From Moringa oleifera (Eukaryota > Streptophyta > Magnoliopsida > Brassicales > Moringaceae): a stretch of DNA of 64,000 nucleotides. Below are positions 10,018-23,518 of the stretch, piece by piece; positions within the stretch are counted from its first letter, which is position 1, and every line of letters begins with the position of its first letter. Under the pieces are notes generated by a model, which was not told the origin of the DNA, did no database searches, and saw only the letters and a program-made list of their open reading frames with translations. The stretch spans positions 10,852,001 through 10,916,000 of the forward strand of contig JAJFZO010000609.1 in assembly GCA_021397835.1 (NCBI GenBank). Reading direction: 5' to 3'. Position numbers and translations under genes: made by a program.

Positions 10018-12138
10018 TTAAGCTTTGAAATTGTTCAAGCAGTCCATCAGCATATCTGCTAGCTTTCCATCGTTTATGCCCTCGTAGACTTTCTCTATGT
10101 CTTCTCCTGGACTCACCTTCTTCGCCCCACTAAGAAGCTCGGTCCCCAGTTCAGTCCTCACAAATCTGTATACTGGGTAAGTCCTGCATTTCTTGATTCT
10201 GTTTGCAATTGAGAAATCTCCATTGTAGAACTTCTCTCTTGCCTTTGATACCTCTTCCTCTAATCTTGCTTTCAGTTCTTCTACGAATAATGGAATTCTC
10301 TTGAATGTGTAATACCCAGTTTCATCGGCTGTGGTATTTTCTAGTGCTCTTTCCACAAGCACTTGCTGCAGTTTCGGCAATAGTGGGTTAGAAGGATTTG
10401 CGGGATCATCGAGATACGAAAACACCGCCTGGTGATCGATAACCTGTAAGAGTTCTTTCTCGCAGAAGCGAGATTCGAGGAGCGAACCATCTTCCGCAAC
10501 ATAAAGGGTTTTCTTCGCCGCTTGGGAGATGACCTGTTTCACTACTTCTCTCATGTTCTCCTCCAGGTGTCGCAGATCAACTGCTTGACAAAGTGCCACC
10601 ATAAAGGTTGCACACATGAGCTTCAAGATTTGGATGGCTTCTACGCTTTTTCTTGCTGAGATTAGACCAAGAGAGTTCACGTCCTGGTTGTGTTGCTCAG
10701 CACTTTGAACATGAGTTGTCACAGGATTGGCAAGGTACTGTAGCTCAGAGCAATATGCAGCCATGGCTATCTCTGCTCCTTTGAATCCGTAATCCAAGCT
10801 TGGATCAGGTCCACCGCACAAGTTAGAAGGCAACCCGTTGTTGTAAGATTCACAAACAAGTTCAGAGAATTGAGCAAACATGAGTTTTCCGATTGCCGCC
10901 ATGGCAATACGAAGATTGTCCATGGAGACGCCTACTGGGGTGCCCTGGAAATTCCCTCCATGAAGAGCCAGGTCCCGAGCAACATCAATCAATGGGTTGT
11001 CATTCACAGAGTTGATTTCCCTCTCAATTGAATGTGTTGCCATGCGAATAACCTCAACTTGTGGCCCGAGCCATTGAGGAGAGGTTCTAAGTGCATATCG
11101 ATCTTGTTTAGGCTTTGTAAGAGGGTCTTTCTTGTGGCGGATCTTAGCTTCCTTCATGTAATCACTTTCATCAAGCAAGAACTTCATAACAGCAGCTGAT
11201 TCAATTTGACCTGGATGGTGCTTGAGCTCATTAGTCAATGGATCTGCAAACTCGGGCTTGCCATGCATGACCTCACAGAACAAAGCAGAGAGAATAATTG
11301 CAAGAAGAGCAAGTACATTGGCATCGAAACAAACTGTTGCAGCAACAGCTGAGCCGACCGCTGTTCCATTCACAAGAGCTAAACCTTCCTTTGCTTGTAG
11401 CTCGAATGGAGCTTGAATTCCAGCTCTCTTCAATGCTTCCATGGCAGCAATCTCTTCACCTTCAGGGGTGACGGCCTTGGAATTCTGGCGGCCAGTTAAT
11501 AGCCCAGCTATGTAAGACAATGGCACCAGATCCCCTGAAGCAGTGATAGTCCCTCTTAAAGGCAGTTTGGGGATCAAATTTGTATTCATCAGCTTAACCA
11601 TGGCTTCAAGTATCTCCCATCGGATCCCTGAGTAGCCTTGCATCAGTGTGTTTGTACGGACAAGCATAGCTGCCTTTGAATAACTTGAAGGCAGATAATC
11701 ATCCCCAATGACCCCAGCATTCAGGAACCGAATGAGCTCTGTCTGAAGATCAGCAGTTTTGTTGGTGCGCCTGTGTGAAGTGGCACCGAAGCCTGTGGTA
11801 ACGCCATATGTGTCTATGCCAGAGGAGATTTTCCTAGCAACCCAGTTGGCACTAGCATTGACACGATCACGAGCAACAGCTTCATCAAGTGCAACGTTCA
11901 CCTTGCCTGTTCGTGCAATTGCAGTCACCTGAGCAACGGTAAGGGTTGTTCCCTGGATGTCAACAGTGTCGGCCTCGGCAAATTGTGACAGCATTCTAAT
12001 GACTTCCTCAGAATGGCTACACTGGAGAGACTGTGCAGCCTTCTTCCAGTGCAGAATGGTTGACACGTGAGAATCTTCTGAAACAGCTTGTGAGAAAAGA
12101 GATTGCTCAATTGGACAGGGAACTTTAGTGTTGGCCAT
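10018..12138 (-). CDS. PAL: Phenylalanine ammonia-lyase, intronless
   Basis: A 706-residue open frame that deaminates L-phenylalanine to trans-cinnamate, the cytosolic entry step of phenylpropanoid synthesis. Visible: the catalytic Tyr111 loop (YGVTTGFG), the MIO triad Ala200-Ser201-Gly202 in [17 protein letters not shown], Phe138 in LIRFLNAG (the position where tyrosine-specific enzymes carry His), NDNPLID (380-386), and [11 protein letters not shown]. Most angiosperm PAL genes have one intron at an Arg codon in the SHRRT region; here that stretch (121-125) is uninterrupted. The C-terminus ([20 protein letters not shown]) resembles conifer PAL and lacks the usual angiosperm PLPIC ending. AATAAA and an A16 tract follow. 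ATG at 12138 is the family-typical start. The full length and intact active site argue for a working enzyme. Confidence 0.95.
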   Translation of the reverse strand: MANTKVPCPIEQSLFSQAVSEDSHVSTILHWKKAAQSLQCSHSEEVIRMLSQFAEADTVDIQGTTLTVAQVTAIARTGKVNVALDEAVARDRVNASANWVARKISSGIDTYGVTTGFGATSHRRTNKTADLQTELIRFLNAGVIGDDYLPSSYSKAAMLVRTNTLMQGYSGIRWEILEAMVKLMNTNLIPKLPLRGTITASGDLVPLSYIAGLLTGRQNSKAVTPEGEEIAAMEALKRAGIQAPFELQAKEGLALVNGTAVGSAVAATVCFDANVLALLAIILSALFCEVMHGKPEFADPLTNELKHHPGQIESAAVMKFLLDESDYMKEAKIRHKKDPLTKPKQDRYALRTSPQWLGPQVEVIRMATHSIEREINSVNDNPLIDVARDLALHGGNFQGTPVGVSMDNLRIAMAAIGKLMFAQFSELVCESYNNGLPSNLCGGPDPSLDYGFKGAEIAMAAYCSELQYLANPVTTHVQSAEQHNQDVNSLGLISARKSVEAIQILKLMCATFMVALCQAVDLRHLEENMREVVKQVISQAAKKTLYVAEDGSLLESRFCEKELLQVIDHQAVFSYLDDPANPSNPLLPKLQQVLVERALENTTADETGYYTFKRIPLFVEELKARLEEEVSKAREKFYNGDFSIANRIKKCRTYPVYRFVRTELGTELLSGAKKVSPGEDIEKVYEGINDGKLADMLMDCLNNFKA

Positions 12139-12420
12139 TGTGGGTGTCTGAACACAACTTTAGAAACACAAAGGAAGAGTCGGAGAGGTTTTTAAGATTA
12201 TGAACTCAAATTAGAAGTTGTGGGTTGGAGAGGGTAAGCCATTGCAGCCACTTATAGCAGTGAACGAAGTGGAGCTAAGAAGAGGGAAAAAGCTAGTCGC
12301 TGGTCTGAGTCTTCTCTCGTGGGAACAGAGACTTACAAGGAAGCAGACAGGAAATTTGGTCCAAATTTCTGCCAGAGGAAGAGTGAAACTATGGACCGAT
12401 TTGTGCTTGTTCATTGTTTA
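12139..12420 (-). promoter_or_regulatory. PAL leader and proximal promoter
   Basis: In PAL sense a TATAAG box lies at 12256-12251, about 115 bp before the ATG, which would place transcription start near 12220. CCAACCCAC at about 12228-12220 is similar to the C-rich AC elements of phenylpropanoid promoters but is not an exact match. Two overlapping short open frames here on opposite strands are not convincing genes. Confidence 0.3.
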
Positions 12421-13641
12421 AACATAGACTGTTGACCTAATACATATGCTATTCATACTTCTCTATCAACCATGAGCAACACATTTTCATAGTTATTTCA
12501 AAGGAAATATCTCAGTACTTACTCCCTCTACAGACAAGACAACAAGGGGTTCATGGTTTATTGTGAATTTCCAACAGAATCTCTTCAAGTTTAGGCCTAT
12601 CATTTTAGCAGTTTAAGGAAGAATATTTTGCTTATTCACATTCCATGACCGACTTCATCAAAGAAATGGAATGACAACCCAACGGGGAAAAATCCAATTA
12701 ACCACCTGGTAGAATGAGACCATAATGTTTGGGAAAACGAAATGAGATTTTAGGGGTACAAGTCCTATGTCCAGCTCAGCGAAGAATCAGAGAACCATCA
12801 AGATTTACGTGAAACTGATAGAAGCTTCTGTTTCACATGTTCATGGCAGGTACAGGCCAGATTGTAAATATAACATTCAAAAGCTCTATAGGTTCAATTA
12901 GTGACTATATGTAATGTACTACACCAAGTCAAGATGGAGGCTCTACCAGAAGGTCCCATAGCATTTTTAGTATGGCCCTACCAGAAGGTCCCAGAGCATT
13001 TTTAGTATGAGGATACCTCCGGATAAGCAAGTCACTGTCAGAAATTTGCACCTCAAAATGAATTAAAGCCATCCATTACCCCTTACCTTTTAAGAGCTTG
13101 TTGCCTCTCATGCATGATACATTGGCCAAATTTCTACTCCATAAGCCAATGAATTCCATAAGATGGGAATACTGAAAATTTAGGCTTAAGTATTTGTTAT
13201 TGAATCTCCCAACAAATCACAGCATAGATTCTTTGGGATGCAACAATCTCAAAAGCAAAGCTACACTCAGGAAACAAAATTAAATGATCAATTAAGAGAA
13301 GCTACACAAAACGCGGAAGTTTATCTGCTTAGTACAAAGAACCATGCTTGCAGATACCAGCATTTAAAAATAAAGTGAGAACAAATTAAAGAGCGGTGGA
13401 TTTCATAGGAAATGTTCCCTACATATGAGAAACTACATACATCCCCATTTGGAATCAAACAGAAGACACATTCAGAACCAACTACCAAATACTGATAGGT
13501 CTGAATCACTACTCCTCTAGTACCAAATTACAGAAGACATGTCAGCCGAAATGAATAAAAGTAAGAACCTGACTAAATAGTTAGATGACAGCTAGAGAAA
13601 AATTACAAGAGGTTAGGACTCGCACCCAACAAAACTTTAGA
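12421..13641. other. Intergenic between PAL and ALFIN-LIKE; AL 3' UTR at its right end
   Basis: No gene seen. The last few hundred bases before 13641 probably hold the 3' UTR of the ALFIN-LIKE gene. A 35-bp tandem duplication lies at 12943-13012. Confidence 0.5.
12943..13012 (+). repeat. Two 35-bp tandem units
   Basis: Units start at 12943 and 12978. Both read CTACCAGAAGGTCCCA(T/G)AG and then CATTTTTAGTATG, with only a few differences, indicating a recent local duplication. Confidence 0.8.
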
Positions 13642-16595
13642 TCAAGGTCGCACTCTCTTGTTGCTGCATGAGGGGCACTTGTATTGCTTGATATGCTCAG
13701 CCCTAGCAGGAGTGATCTTCACACACTTACCATGAAACCACTTCTCACATATGTCACAACAAATCCAAAACTCATCAGAAGCATAGTTCTCCCCACATGC
13801 CCCGCACAAGGTTTCCCCATGCTCCTCATCCTCCTCCAAATCCAATCCCTCATCCTCATCTTTCACCTGGATGCTCTTCAAATGTTTGGCAGATTCTGAA
13901 CCTCGCTGTATTAAGATGCATCAAAAGAAATTTTAAAGCAGCCAAGAAACATAAAATAAAAATATATTTCCATGAAAAACAGAGATTTTTAACTCCACAT
14001 CAACTGAATGCAAGAAATATTTTTTTTCTATGAAGTGAAATTCTAGTATAAAGAGAAGAAACAAACGAGGACCAACATCAACTCAACCCTAAGAAAGGAA
14101 TTCAGAAGATGGGCCAATGGAAGCTGGAAGATGCTGTGCATTTGACCACATTGTAAGCCAAAAATTAACTTGCTTTGGCACAAGACTACAGATACTACAA
14201 TCAAAAAATGGCCAAGGCTGGAAGTCAGTGTAGTCAATTAGACTACAACAAGATTACCTAATGTCCTGGAAATACATTGGGTCTTCTATTGAGAAGCAAA
14301 AGCCAATTAGAGATGTGATGAAGTCGTATCTGAGCAATAGAGGATAACTAAAGAGGAAACCAAGAAGGGAAGAAAAGGGAAATAATAAAAAAAATCGCCG
14401 AGAAATCAAGTCCATACTTGCAAAGAGAAACCACCAGTCATAACAACCATGTGAAAAAAACGAGGAAAGGCATATATATATGTATACATATATATATATA
14501 TTCTACATATTCTATTTAACCACATGATAAGGTAGATAATTAGAGTTTTTTCTTTTTGACAAAAGAAGAGGGTAAGATTAGTATTGACCTGTTAATAGCA
14601 ATTAAAGAAGAAGTGTGCATGTATTAAGTGTATGCTTTCCTGGAGTAAAGAATTTAAAATTCTAGATCATTCTACCCACCAAAGGCTAGAAGTCAATAAA
14701 GCCATGTTGATTCAGCACTTGACACCATGCAAGTGATTTTCCTTAATTGTTCAACAGTTAAAGAAACACTAAAAACAAATTGTATGTTTCTTTTACCCCT
14801 TTTAAACTTGACTTGGATTTGTTGCTGCTGTGATTTGAAACAGATGATTTCTCCTTTATTTGTTTCTTTGCACCTCCAGTCACTACCTCATATATTGTTG
14901 GAAGATCATTCATCATATTGAATAGACGTTTCCTGCATGAGACATGCATGCTATTGAACCAACCATGAAATATTAGAAACAACCCACTAGAATTTATCTA
15001 CCAAACATAAGTGTTTTTAACATCCTTCAAGAGAAATAAGGTTAAACCAAAATACATAGGCATGAAAAATGAGAAAAATAAACCTGTCAGCTTTATCAAA
15101 ACCAAACCTAGCACCAAAGTAGAAAGCCACTGCCAATAACCATGCGTCACTGTGAACAGCAACCAAGGACAACCAATCCTTTTCCTCCATTCCATCTCTA
15201 GCAAAGTTTATACCCAATGCAGGCTCAGGAAGCTCTGGGGGAACTTCTTCAGCAGGTAAATTAACTTCCCATAGTTCATTAGGAAATCCATACAAGCAAA
15301 GATTCTCCTTCTCTGAAAGATACAACAGACAGTCAAGAATAATAAACAGTATCACCAACCTTATTTTGTGGAAAAATAGATGACAAGCATCCACTAACAA
15401 CAGAAACGAGCCACAAAGATCAGTTAATATTTGCAGGACATTCACAACATGGTAGCAAGCACTAACATTTTCGTCTATAGCTGTTTTAGTGTGCTACACA
15501 GAACAGGAAATCTCAATAATAGACCAAATTGTAAACAAAGGCAGACATATGCACAGGACAAATGCCAGAAACCATTGCAAGCAGCTTCTTCCAATGTGCA
15601 CAAGTACCATGACAGAGAATGAAAACGCGAAGAACAAATAGGCAATTGACCAGTTTCCCCTAATTCAGGATATGCGACTAATAATGAAGTTACAATCATG
15701 GGCATGGGCTTACTAATGTGGTAACATTATTGTCCTGATGGCTGAAGACTGCAAAACAGGTTCCTACAAATAGAATTTTGTTCCTTAGCTGATATTCGAA
15801 CATACATATGCCAGTACAAAGGTGATAATGGCCAATGGATAAGCTACTAAATATGACCCTGGAAATGTCATGTATCAATATTTTAATTTTTTTCTTTTTC
15901 ATTAAAATTATACAGTCAAATGCATTTTAGAATGAAATTTCATTAGGTGGCGTAAACAAAATTAGTAATCAACTCAACAAAAGGTGTCCTTCTGTTCTAA
16001 TCACCAATAAAAAGTGAGATGCAAGCTCCATTTCTGTCTCTTAATACTAAAGAATAGTTCTCACATGAGTGTGTTCAATGAGTTATTTCACTCAATGCAG
16101 GCCTGCAATGCAACAATGGCAGCTTTGGAGATAACAGTATCATTTGTCTTTATCATGTTGGAAAATGACTGTTGCACATGAGAACTAAGCACATATAAGC
16201 TCTACTGCTAAAGTGTATGGGCAAGTAATGAAGTAAAATTGAGTAAAATCTAAAGGCATATGAATGAGCAAAGTCTAACAGCCAACTAAGAAGCAATATA
16301 ACATATTACAGAAAGAAGAAAGCTACAAAATAGACAAGAAAAACCATAATATCTTATCACATTAAGAACTTAAAACACTTAATATTAAAACAATCATAAG
16401 GTGAAAAATATAAGAATTATGAATCCAAAGGGAAAAAAAACAAAAAAGTAAATGGTTAGAGCTACTTGGAGGAGTTAACACACTTAATCTGACCACTGAC
16501 CATTACAAGTTTCTGTTATAACCAAAATCTATAGAAAAACGAAACAGAAAAATTAAAAAGTGTTCCTAAATGCAAACACTGTAGCAACTAAACAA

Positions 16596-16640
<45 letters not shown>

Positions 16641-16975
16641 AGACAGAGATGTGAAGATAAAGCAAAGATAGAAACCCTAACCTGGGTCGCACTGCTGATA
16701 AAATTCGTCAACATCTGCAAAAGTAAAATGCCAATTAGACTTCAAAGTGTATAATAAATACAAAGAAAAACCCAATCCGGAAGCCACAATATCCCAGGAA
16801 AATTCAAAAAACAGAAAAGACAAATTTAAAATTGAAAGAAGATAGAAAACAACGGCATTTGAAGAGAGCAGAAGAGACCTGTAGTTAGGGCTTTGATCAT
16901 GCCAGCTCTACGGCCCTTGAAATCTCTAAAAACATCCTCTACTGTTCGTGGATTATACTGCGCTCCTCCGTCCAT
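13642..16975 (-). CDS. ALFIN-LIKE PHD finger protein (AL family), 5 exons
   Basis: Exons (minus): 16975-16879, 16714-16682, 15312-15084, 14932-14797, 13905-13642. The chain closes in frame at 252 aa, the family's usual length. The N-terminal Alfin domain (about 1-140) starts [19 protein letters not shown] and includes [12 protein letters not shown] and [15 protein letters not shown] variable Ser/Lys/Asn linker follows. A C-terminal PHD finger (199-245) has the C4HC3 ligands C199, C202, C215, C218, H223, C226, C242, C245 plus the aromatic W211 of [10 protein letters not shown] proteins are nuclear readers of H3K4me3 that repress or tune transcription in stress and development. The start resembles the AL3/AL5 subgroup more than AL1. 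A GA tract in the leader reads CT in the mRNA. Confidence 0.95.
16599..16638 (+). repeat. (AG)20 microsatellite, ALFIN-LIKE intron 2
   Basis: An uninterrupted AG repeat of about 40 bp. It lies in the intron between coding exons 2 and 3. Confidence 0.95.
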
Positions 16976-19900
16976 GTGCGTACACTCTCAAAGCTCGCTC
17001 TTCAAACTTCCACAATTAGCGTTTTGTAGATAATAAGACTCAGACTCAGAGAGAGAGAGAGAGAGAGAGAGAAACGTCAAAGGATATATCCAAAAACAGA
17101 CATTTCAGTTGCAGAAGAGAGAGCAAAAGAGATTGGGATGTATTCCAAACAGGAGGGAAAAACACACACACCAAAAAAAAAAACAGAAACAAAAACAAAA
17201 AGAGGAAAGATGAGGTAGTTGCCAAACACTGCTACTAGTCTACTGCCACTGCTTGACCTTGCATAGATTGGTATTTTTGTTATACAGAGTCCATGAAAAT
17301 ATTTTTAATATTTAATTTGAAACAGGAAAAAACCGAGAAAGGAGGGAGGCTTGCACGTGGGGACGGTCCACGTGGCACCCACTGATTAGATGTAATCTGC
17401 CCATTGATCTCACGGATTGAATTCGTTTCCAAACTGGAATTTGGGTGGACCGTGGGGTCCGCTTTAAGAGAGGAGGAGATCCTAATGTGAAGCGCGGTGG
17501 TGCTGGCATCGGTGGACCCACAGAGCACAGCATCTCCATCAAGCTGGAATTTGGAATCTGATCGAGGAAAGCACGAGTAGATCGATGCCGTGGCGGGTTC
17601 CAGTTAGACGCATGGCGTAGAACAATAGAGGCAAGTCATCTTCCCAGTCACCCCAATCTGTAGTCGCACCTATTTTGGGTGCACCCAAGAAAAGGCGGAG
17701 AGTTTCACTTTGCAGCGGGCTTGTGGAAACTCAGATGGCCTCCCGCGCCTCCGTCCAGTTGGTCACAACGGGGCTTCTGTACGAGGACGGTGACTCTGTT
17801 TTTCTTGCTGAGGTAGTAGCAACTGGGCAGTTATATAGGCTTCGAATATGGGGATTTTCACAATGACCAAATTAGCCACTCTGCGACAGACCGTTGATAG
17901 CAAAATTTGTGGCAAGTTTACCATAAACCCGACTTCAAAGTTTTATCTTCTTACCCATAACCTCAGTTTCTCCAAAGCATTATTTTTCTCTCTCCAATCA
18001 TCTTTTCAAATCGTCTTTTTCTCTTTTTGATTTTCTTCTACAGTCCTTTGTTCTCTCCCCCTTTTTCACTGAGTATTTAGCAAGCAAACTTTACCCATTC
18101 TCTCTTCCTTAGTATCATTTTCTCCTTAGAGAAAATCCAAACCCAACACATCACGGGTTTTTCAATCCACCGATACTTTATCCTTAAAAGCTTCCCCCGA
18201 GCGTGAAGGATTTTCAAGTCTCGTGCTTCTCTGACTGCCTTTGCTCGTACCTAAGAAGGTATGAACAAAAAAAAAAATAATCATATTTTTACTTTATCTA
18301 TTGCGTGAACTTTTTATGAGATAAGCATAATATAATTTAAGATAAACAAAAAGACATATTATCCAAGTTTTAATTTATTTGATTTGCTTCGAATGGTCCA
18401 GAATAGGTATAGGAATGAGTTGACTGACCATAACAAATATCTTTTATTTTGTCATTTTAAAAAAAAAATTATGAAAAAGATAAAAATTAAAATATATACT
18501 ATTAATTTGTATCTATTTTTGTTTGGTGCGTAATCTAAAATATGGGAATAAAATTTTGATTTTTTTAAAAAAAATTAACATATGAAAGGAGAATTTAAAC
18601 TGCAACAGCTAAATTCAATAAATAAAAAGCAATCAAATCGTAAAATAATGATAAATTATGATGTGTTTGACAAGGATAAAAAATTAAAGAATTATATTAC
18701 AAAAATTTAAAGAATTTTTATGTTTGTTATTTTATAATTATTTTAATTTATTTCATTATTTTGATTTGTAAATTTATGACTTATTTTTTTATCTTAATTT
18801 ATAAGTATCTTATTTTTTATTTTATGTTAATTTATTTTTTTATTTTATATTTTTTTATTAAATTACAAAATCAAGAATCAAAAAAAATTTGTGAAACTCT
18901 TTTGAGTTAAATTTTATTTACAAAGTTGATTATGTTACAATTTGATCTCTTTTACTTTAATATAAATTATTAAGTTTTTATCATATTTAGATATTTTTAT
19001 GATTTTTACTAATACAGTTAAGTATTCCAATAATCACTTTGTGTGATATATTCTTAGTTTGATATAGTTATTAAGTAGTTAATTATTATGACTTATTAAT
19101 CATTCGCAACGACTTAGTTAAATAAGTTGTGACTATTAACCTTATGTTGTGATTTATTAAACATTATAATGGCATATTAATAAAATATAGCAACTTATTA
19201 AATATACATAATGACTTATTAAATAACAAGAATAAAGTTCAAATTTTGAATATGAGTGAATTCATAATTCATCTTTAACATGAATATTAGGCGATTCAGA
19301 GAGTTCATTGAGACCTTCGAAGAAAAGAGAATTTATTAACCTTGATTCACCAAATGTTGATGTTACTTGTAAGTTCATTCCCAAGAAAAGACTTTTATAA
19401 TAAATTAATGGGTAATTTTTTTAACAGTTCTAAATTTAATATGATTTATATATTATCAATTAATTATCATAGTATATAGTATCAATTAATTATCGTAGTG
19501 TGCAGTCTCATCTTTGTTGCAGAGATAATTATGAAATTTGTGTTATACAAAAATACTTATGAAAGACCTTCAAATGGAATTCATTAAGCGAAATAGTAAA
19601 TAGATCTTATAGTTTAATTCATAAAATATTTAATATTATGCATGTAGCAAACAATTAAAGTAGTAGTTTTTTTTTAAAAAAAAAATTTACACTATAGTTA
19701 GTTTAACAATGTAAACATGTTGATAGTTAGTTTGACAATGAATTTGTAAAGCATATATTAAATACTATAATTTGATAGTATTTTATGGTATGAACATGTT
19801 GAACAATTGAATGTGATTTTTAAGCTATACTATCTTCATTTTAATGATAAAAACTTGATGATTATTTTTAACATATTGACATTAATAATGATTTCATAAT

Positions 19901-20829
19901 GTTATACATTATTTTAGTAAAATAATTTGATGATCATTTAGATATATTAAATTTCATTCATGTAGCTATTTTATGGGTTAAGTAACTATAGTCGTACAAT
20001 AAATATATTTTACAATATTACATTTCACTATTATGTTAATCAATAACCATAAAATATTATTACACATTTTAAATCCAAGCTAATACTATACTGTCATTAT
20101 AAAATAATTAATTAACATAAAACAATCAATTACAAAATATATAATTTAGTAATCTATATAAAATGCATATTGTTTCAAATGCATTTTGTCACACTAATGG
20201 TCCTATATTATAGTAACTTGCTGACAATAAAAATATCGACATATAATTAAGAATTTGTAAATTTTGAAATATATTTTCAAGTTAACAATAATTTATTATT
20301 ATTAATATAATAAGTCAACATGCACTTGAACCTTTTCATGTAAGTCTAAGTGGAACATGAAAACTTAACTCGAAAATACACGTCATAACCAGACAATGAC
20401 ACACAACATCCATATAAATAATCATCCTCCTCGATTTCCATATTATGAATAAGTGAAAAAACTATAACCCATACATATGGCTGCATATATAATGCAAAGA
20501 AAAAAACTAAAAAAACAAACCATTTTGGATTTCAACCTAACTTTATTCCTTTTTACACTAAATGATCAAATATAAAACCAAGTACAACAAAATTTTATTT
20601 TGTTGCTTTAATTCATGTCAAATATTATTAATTATGATATGAAATAAGTTGAAAATGATCAAAGAAAATGTTTGGTGTTTTAATTATCAAGAAAAGAAAG
20701 AGAATGTGAAAAAGAAAAGAGAAAAAAATGTGAGAGAGAAGAAAGAGGACAGAGAAAAAAAAAAAGAGTATACCCTTTTTTTCAAGTGAATTATGATAAA
20801 TAACTCTTCTTTTTTTATTTTTTTACCAT
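16976..20829. other. AL promoter side and long AT-rich intergenic stretch
   Basis: 17050-17650 is less AT-rich, contains CACGTG-type motifs (GCACGTGG near 17354 and CCACGTGG near 17368) and is the likely AL promoter. Open frames at 17280-17542 (minus) and 17675-17866 (plus) have no recognisable domains. A short segment near 17860-17925 (AATGACCAAATTAGCCACT, GATAGCAAAATTTGTGGC) is similar to 29115-29160 and 30975-31030 in the WAV2 array flanks. From 18250 to 20800 the DNA is extremely AT-rich and I see nothing in it. Confidence 0.5.
17048..17072 (+). repeat. GA microsatellite in the ALFIN-LIKE leader
   Basis: About 12 GA units, about 75 bp upstream of the AL start codon; the sense strand reads CT. 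It is likely part of the 5' UTR or core promoter. Confidence 0.85.
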
Positions 20830-22257
20830 TGTAGCTCCTCCATGCACTCCATATTATGGCAATGAAAATTGTTTATTAGGATATAGCTTAATTGAAATAA
20901 TTTGTAAAAATTAAGTTATGATTTCTTAGAATATTAAATTTTTTAAGCTTTTCTTTTCTTTTGTTAATTAGTACTTTCTGATATATTGTTAAACACAAAC
21001 AATTTTCTGTTTATCAAATCATGCCATTTAAGAATCATGCACAATAAGCATGGCTCAAAAAAGATTAAAATAGTATAGATACAAAAACTAAGAGAGCTAC
21101 AAATACCTAAGAAGTCAGAATTGATTAGTACCTTTTTTCAATTAATCTTTCTTGGGATCACTAAAGTTTAGTTATACCCAAAGATTAAAAATAAAAAGAT
21201 TAAAAGAGAACAAATCAAGTTTGACCTTAGAAGTGGTGTTATCAGCCACAAATTAAACATTTCAATAGTTTACATGCAATCAAGCACCTTCTTTCCCTCT
21301 ACCTTCCGTCTCTTTCTCTTCATCTTCCTTACCTTCAAATCTGAATACAGTGTGATAAATATAGAAATCGAGATGATTTACTTTTCTTTCTTATTGGAAG
21401 ATACTTTTCAAAAAACTGTTGAACCGTTCTGCATAAGCTGCCATTTTCTTTTTGAAGAAAAATAATTAAAAAGCAGTAAAAACCAGATGAATAAAGTACA
21501 AATCAAGCAATTTTAAGGTTTAATGTAAAGATGTCAACCCAAGTTTCATTAGTGTAAAATAGTGACATTCTTATAGTTCAGCTGTTAGAGAACACTTGGT
21601 AATGAAAGACAATGTGTTTTTGAAAATAAAGCGAATCCCACCTTGATGATCGTTAAAAAAAAAAAAAAGGTAGGCACTATATAGTGAAGATTGTGATTTA
21701 GGAAGAAGATTAACAAAAGTTTAAAATGGTGCTTTGGCCAAAACAAAAAGAGTAGCTATGTGGATCAGCCTATTAACAATTTGGACCTTAACTTGATGTA
21801 AATAAGATAAGCAAAAAAGCAAAAATGGTGTAAAGCAAATAGCAGTACATTTGGCATGTAATTCATTAAAGCTATAATTAAGTTTAAGAGATGGAATTAC
21901 CATTTTCATTATATGATGATCTGATTTCAAGAGAAAAATACACACACATATAATGAGAGAGAAAGAGAGTTGCATGTAAAAGAAATGATAGAACATAAAT
22001 TTACAGTTATATTTGCTCAACAATCAAACGACCAACATAATAACCAAACTTAATTGGAATAGAAATTAAATGAAGACTCATGAAAACTCCCCCCAATAGA
22101 AATTGTTTGTCAATTTGAGATGATCCACTTTCCCTTCTTTCGAAAAATACTTTTTATCTGCACAAGTTGTCATTTCGAGATAATTCACTTTTCTTTCTTT
22201 CTTAAACATGCATTCCAAAAAACCATTGAATCATTCTCCAATAATTATCAGCAACAA
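20830..22257 (-). repeat. WAV2 array, tail fragment D (3' flank plus end of exon 7)
   Basis: Matches the 3' flank of the intact WAV2 gene (about 31100-32560), including AAATTAAACATTTCAA, AAAAACCAGATGAA, GTTAGAGAACACTTGG and TGATGATCTGATTTC landmarks. It runs into a decayed piece of WAV2 exon 7 (22090-22257). No intact reading frame remains. Homology stops inside exon 7 and switches directly to the next unit's flank at about 22257. Confidence 0.7.
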
Positions 22258-23016
22258 TCAATCCTTTTTTTAAGAAAATTAATTAAAAAGCAGTAAAAAC
22301 CATATGCAAGAAGTATAAATCAGGCAACTTTGAGGTTCAGTGTGAAGATGTCAACTCAAGTTTCCTTAGTGAATGACAGTGACATTCTCATGGTTTGGCT
22401 GATAGAGAACACTTGGTGATGAAAGACAATATGTTGTTGAAAATAAAGAATCTGTTATACAAAAGTCTAAAACTATTCTTTTGCTAAACCTAAAAAGAGT
22501 AGCTAACTTGTGGACCTCAACTTGATGTAAATATGATAAACATAAAAAAAAAAAAGATGGAGTAAAGCAAACATTTGGCATGTAATTCATTAAAGATATA
22601 ATTAAGAAATGGAATTACCATTTTCACTATGTGATGATTTGATTCTAAGAGAAAGATGCACACATATAGTGAGAAAGAAAGAGAGAGAGAAATGCATGTA
22701 AAAGAAATGACAACATAAATTTACAACTATATTTGCTCAGCAATAAAATGACCTTCAACATGACAACCAAACTTGAATAGAAATTAAATGAAGAATCCTT
22801 TTTCAATTTGAGATGATCCACTTTTCTTTCTTATTGGAAAATACTTTTCAAAAAAACTGATGAATTGTTCTTAGAAGCTGTCATTTCGAGATGATTCACT
22901 TTTTCTTCTTTTTTTTTTTTTGAAATATACAATCCAAAAAACTGAATCATTCTAAAATAATTTTCACCTCCAACCAACCAAGCAGCAACTCAACAAAGGT
23001 GCATTGCCTATCATTA
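22257..23016 (-). repeat. WAV2 array, tail fragment C
   Basis: A second shortened unit: 3'-flank sequence matching about 31912 onward, then a decayed exon 7 segment (22800-23010) ending at AACAAAGGTGCATTGCCTAT, the region that encodes QCTFVEF in the intact gene. It joins abruptly to the flank of unit B near 23016. Confidence 0.65.
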
Positions 23017-23518
23017 GAAATCTAAACAAGGCTCGAAAAGATTAAAAATAGTTCCAAAATTAAATTATTACAACATGGTACATAATAGATGCCAAAATAA
23101 CTGAAAGAGCAAAGAGTGAAACATCTCAAAATCAAAAGCATATATTTGCACTTTTAAGTGACTTCTTATTTCATACAAATAGTGGTACTAAGTATACTTA
23201 CTGCCCATTTGCACCCACACTTTCTTGGCATCACTAAAGTTTTGTTATACCTAAAACTTAACATGAAAATCATTTAAAGAGAGAACAAAATCAAGACAAC
23301 AACTCACAAGAAACTTCTTGTAGCTGCAACTTCAGAAAAAATAAAAAAAAAAGGACTCATAGTGGCTAAAAGAAAAAAAAGTACTCGTAGTTCCTCAAAT
23401 TGTTAATTAGTAGCATTTGATAGATTGTCAAATAAATAACTATAGTTCAGAGATATAAACATGGCTCAAAAAGATTAAAAAAGATTAAACATAATCCTTC
23501 ACTTTCCATTTGCAACAA

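Noticed and set aside
11222..11416. Plus-strand 64-aa frame inside PAL
   Set aside because: Antisense shadow of a strongly conserved PAL segment.
17675..17866. Plus-strand 62-aa frame MGAPKKRRRVSLCSGLVETQ
   Set aside because: The KKRRR cluster looks like a nuclear signal, but there is no recognisable family, no partner exon, and it lies in the AL promoter flank.
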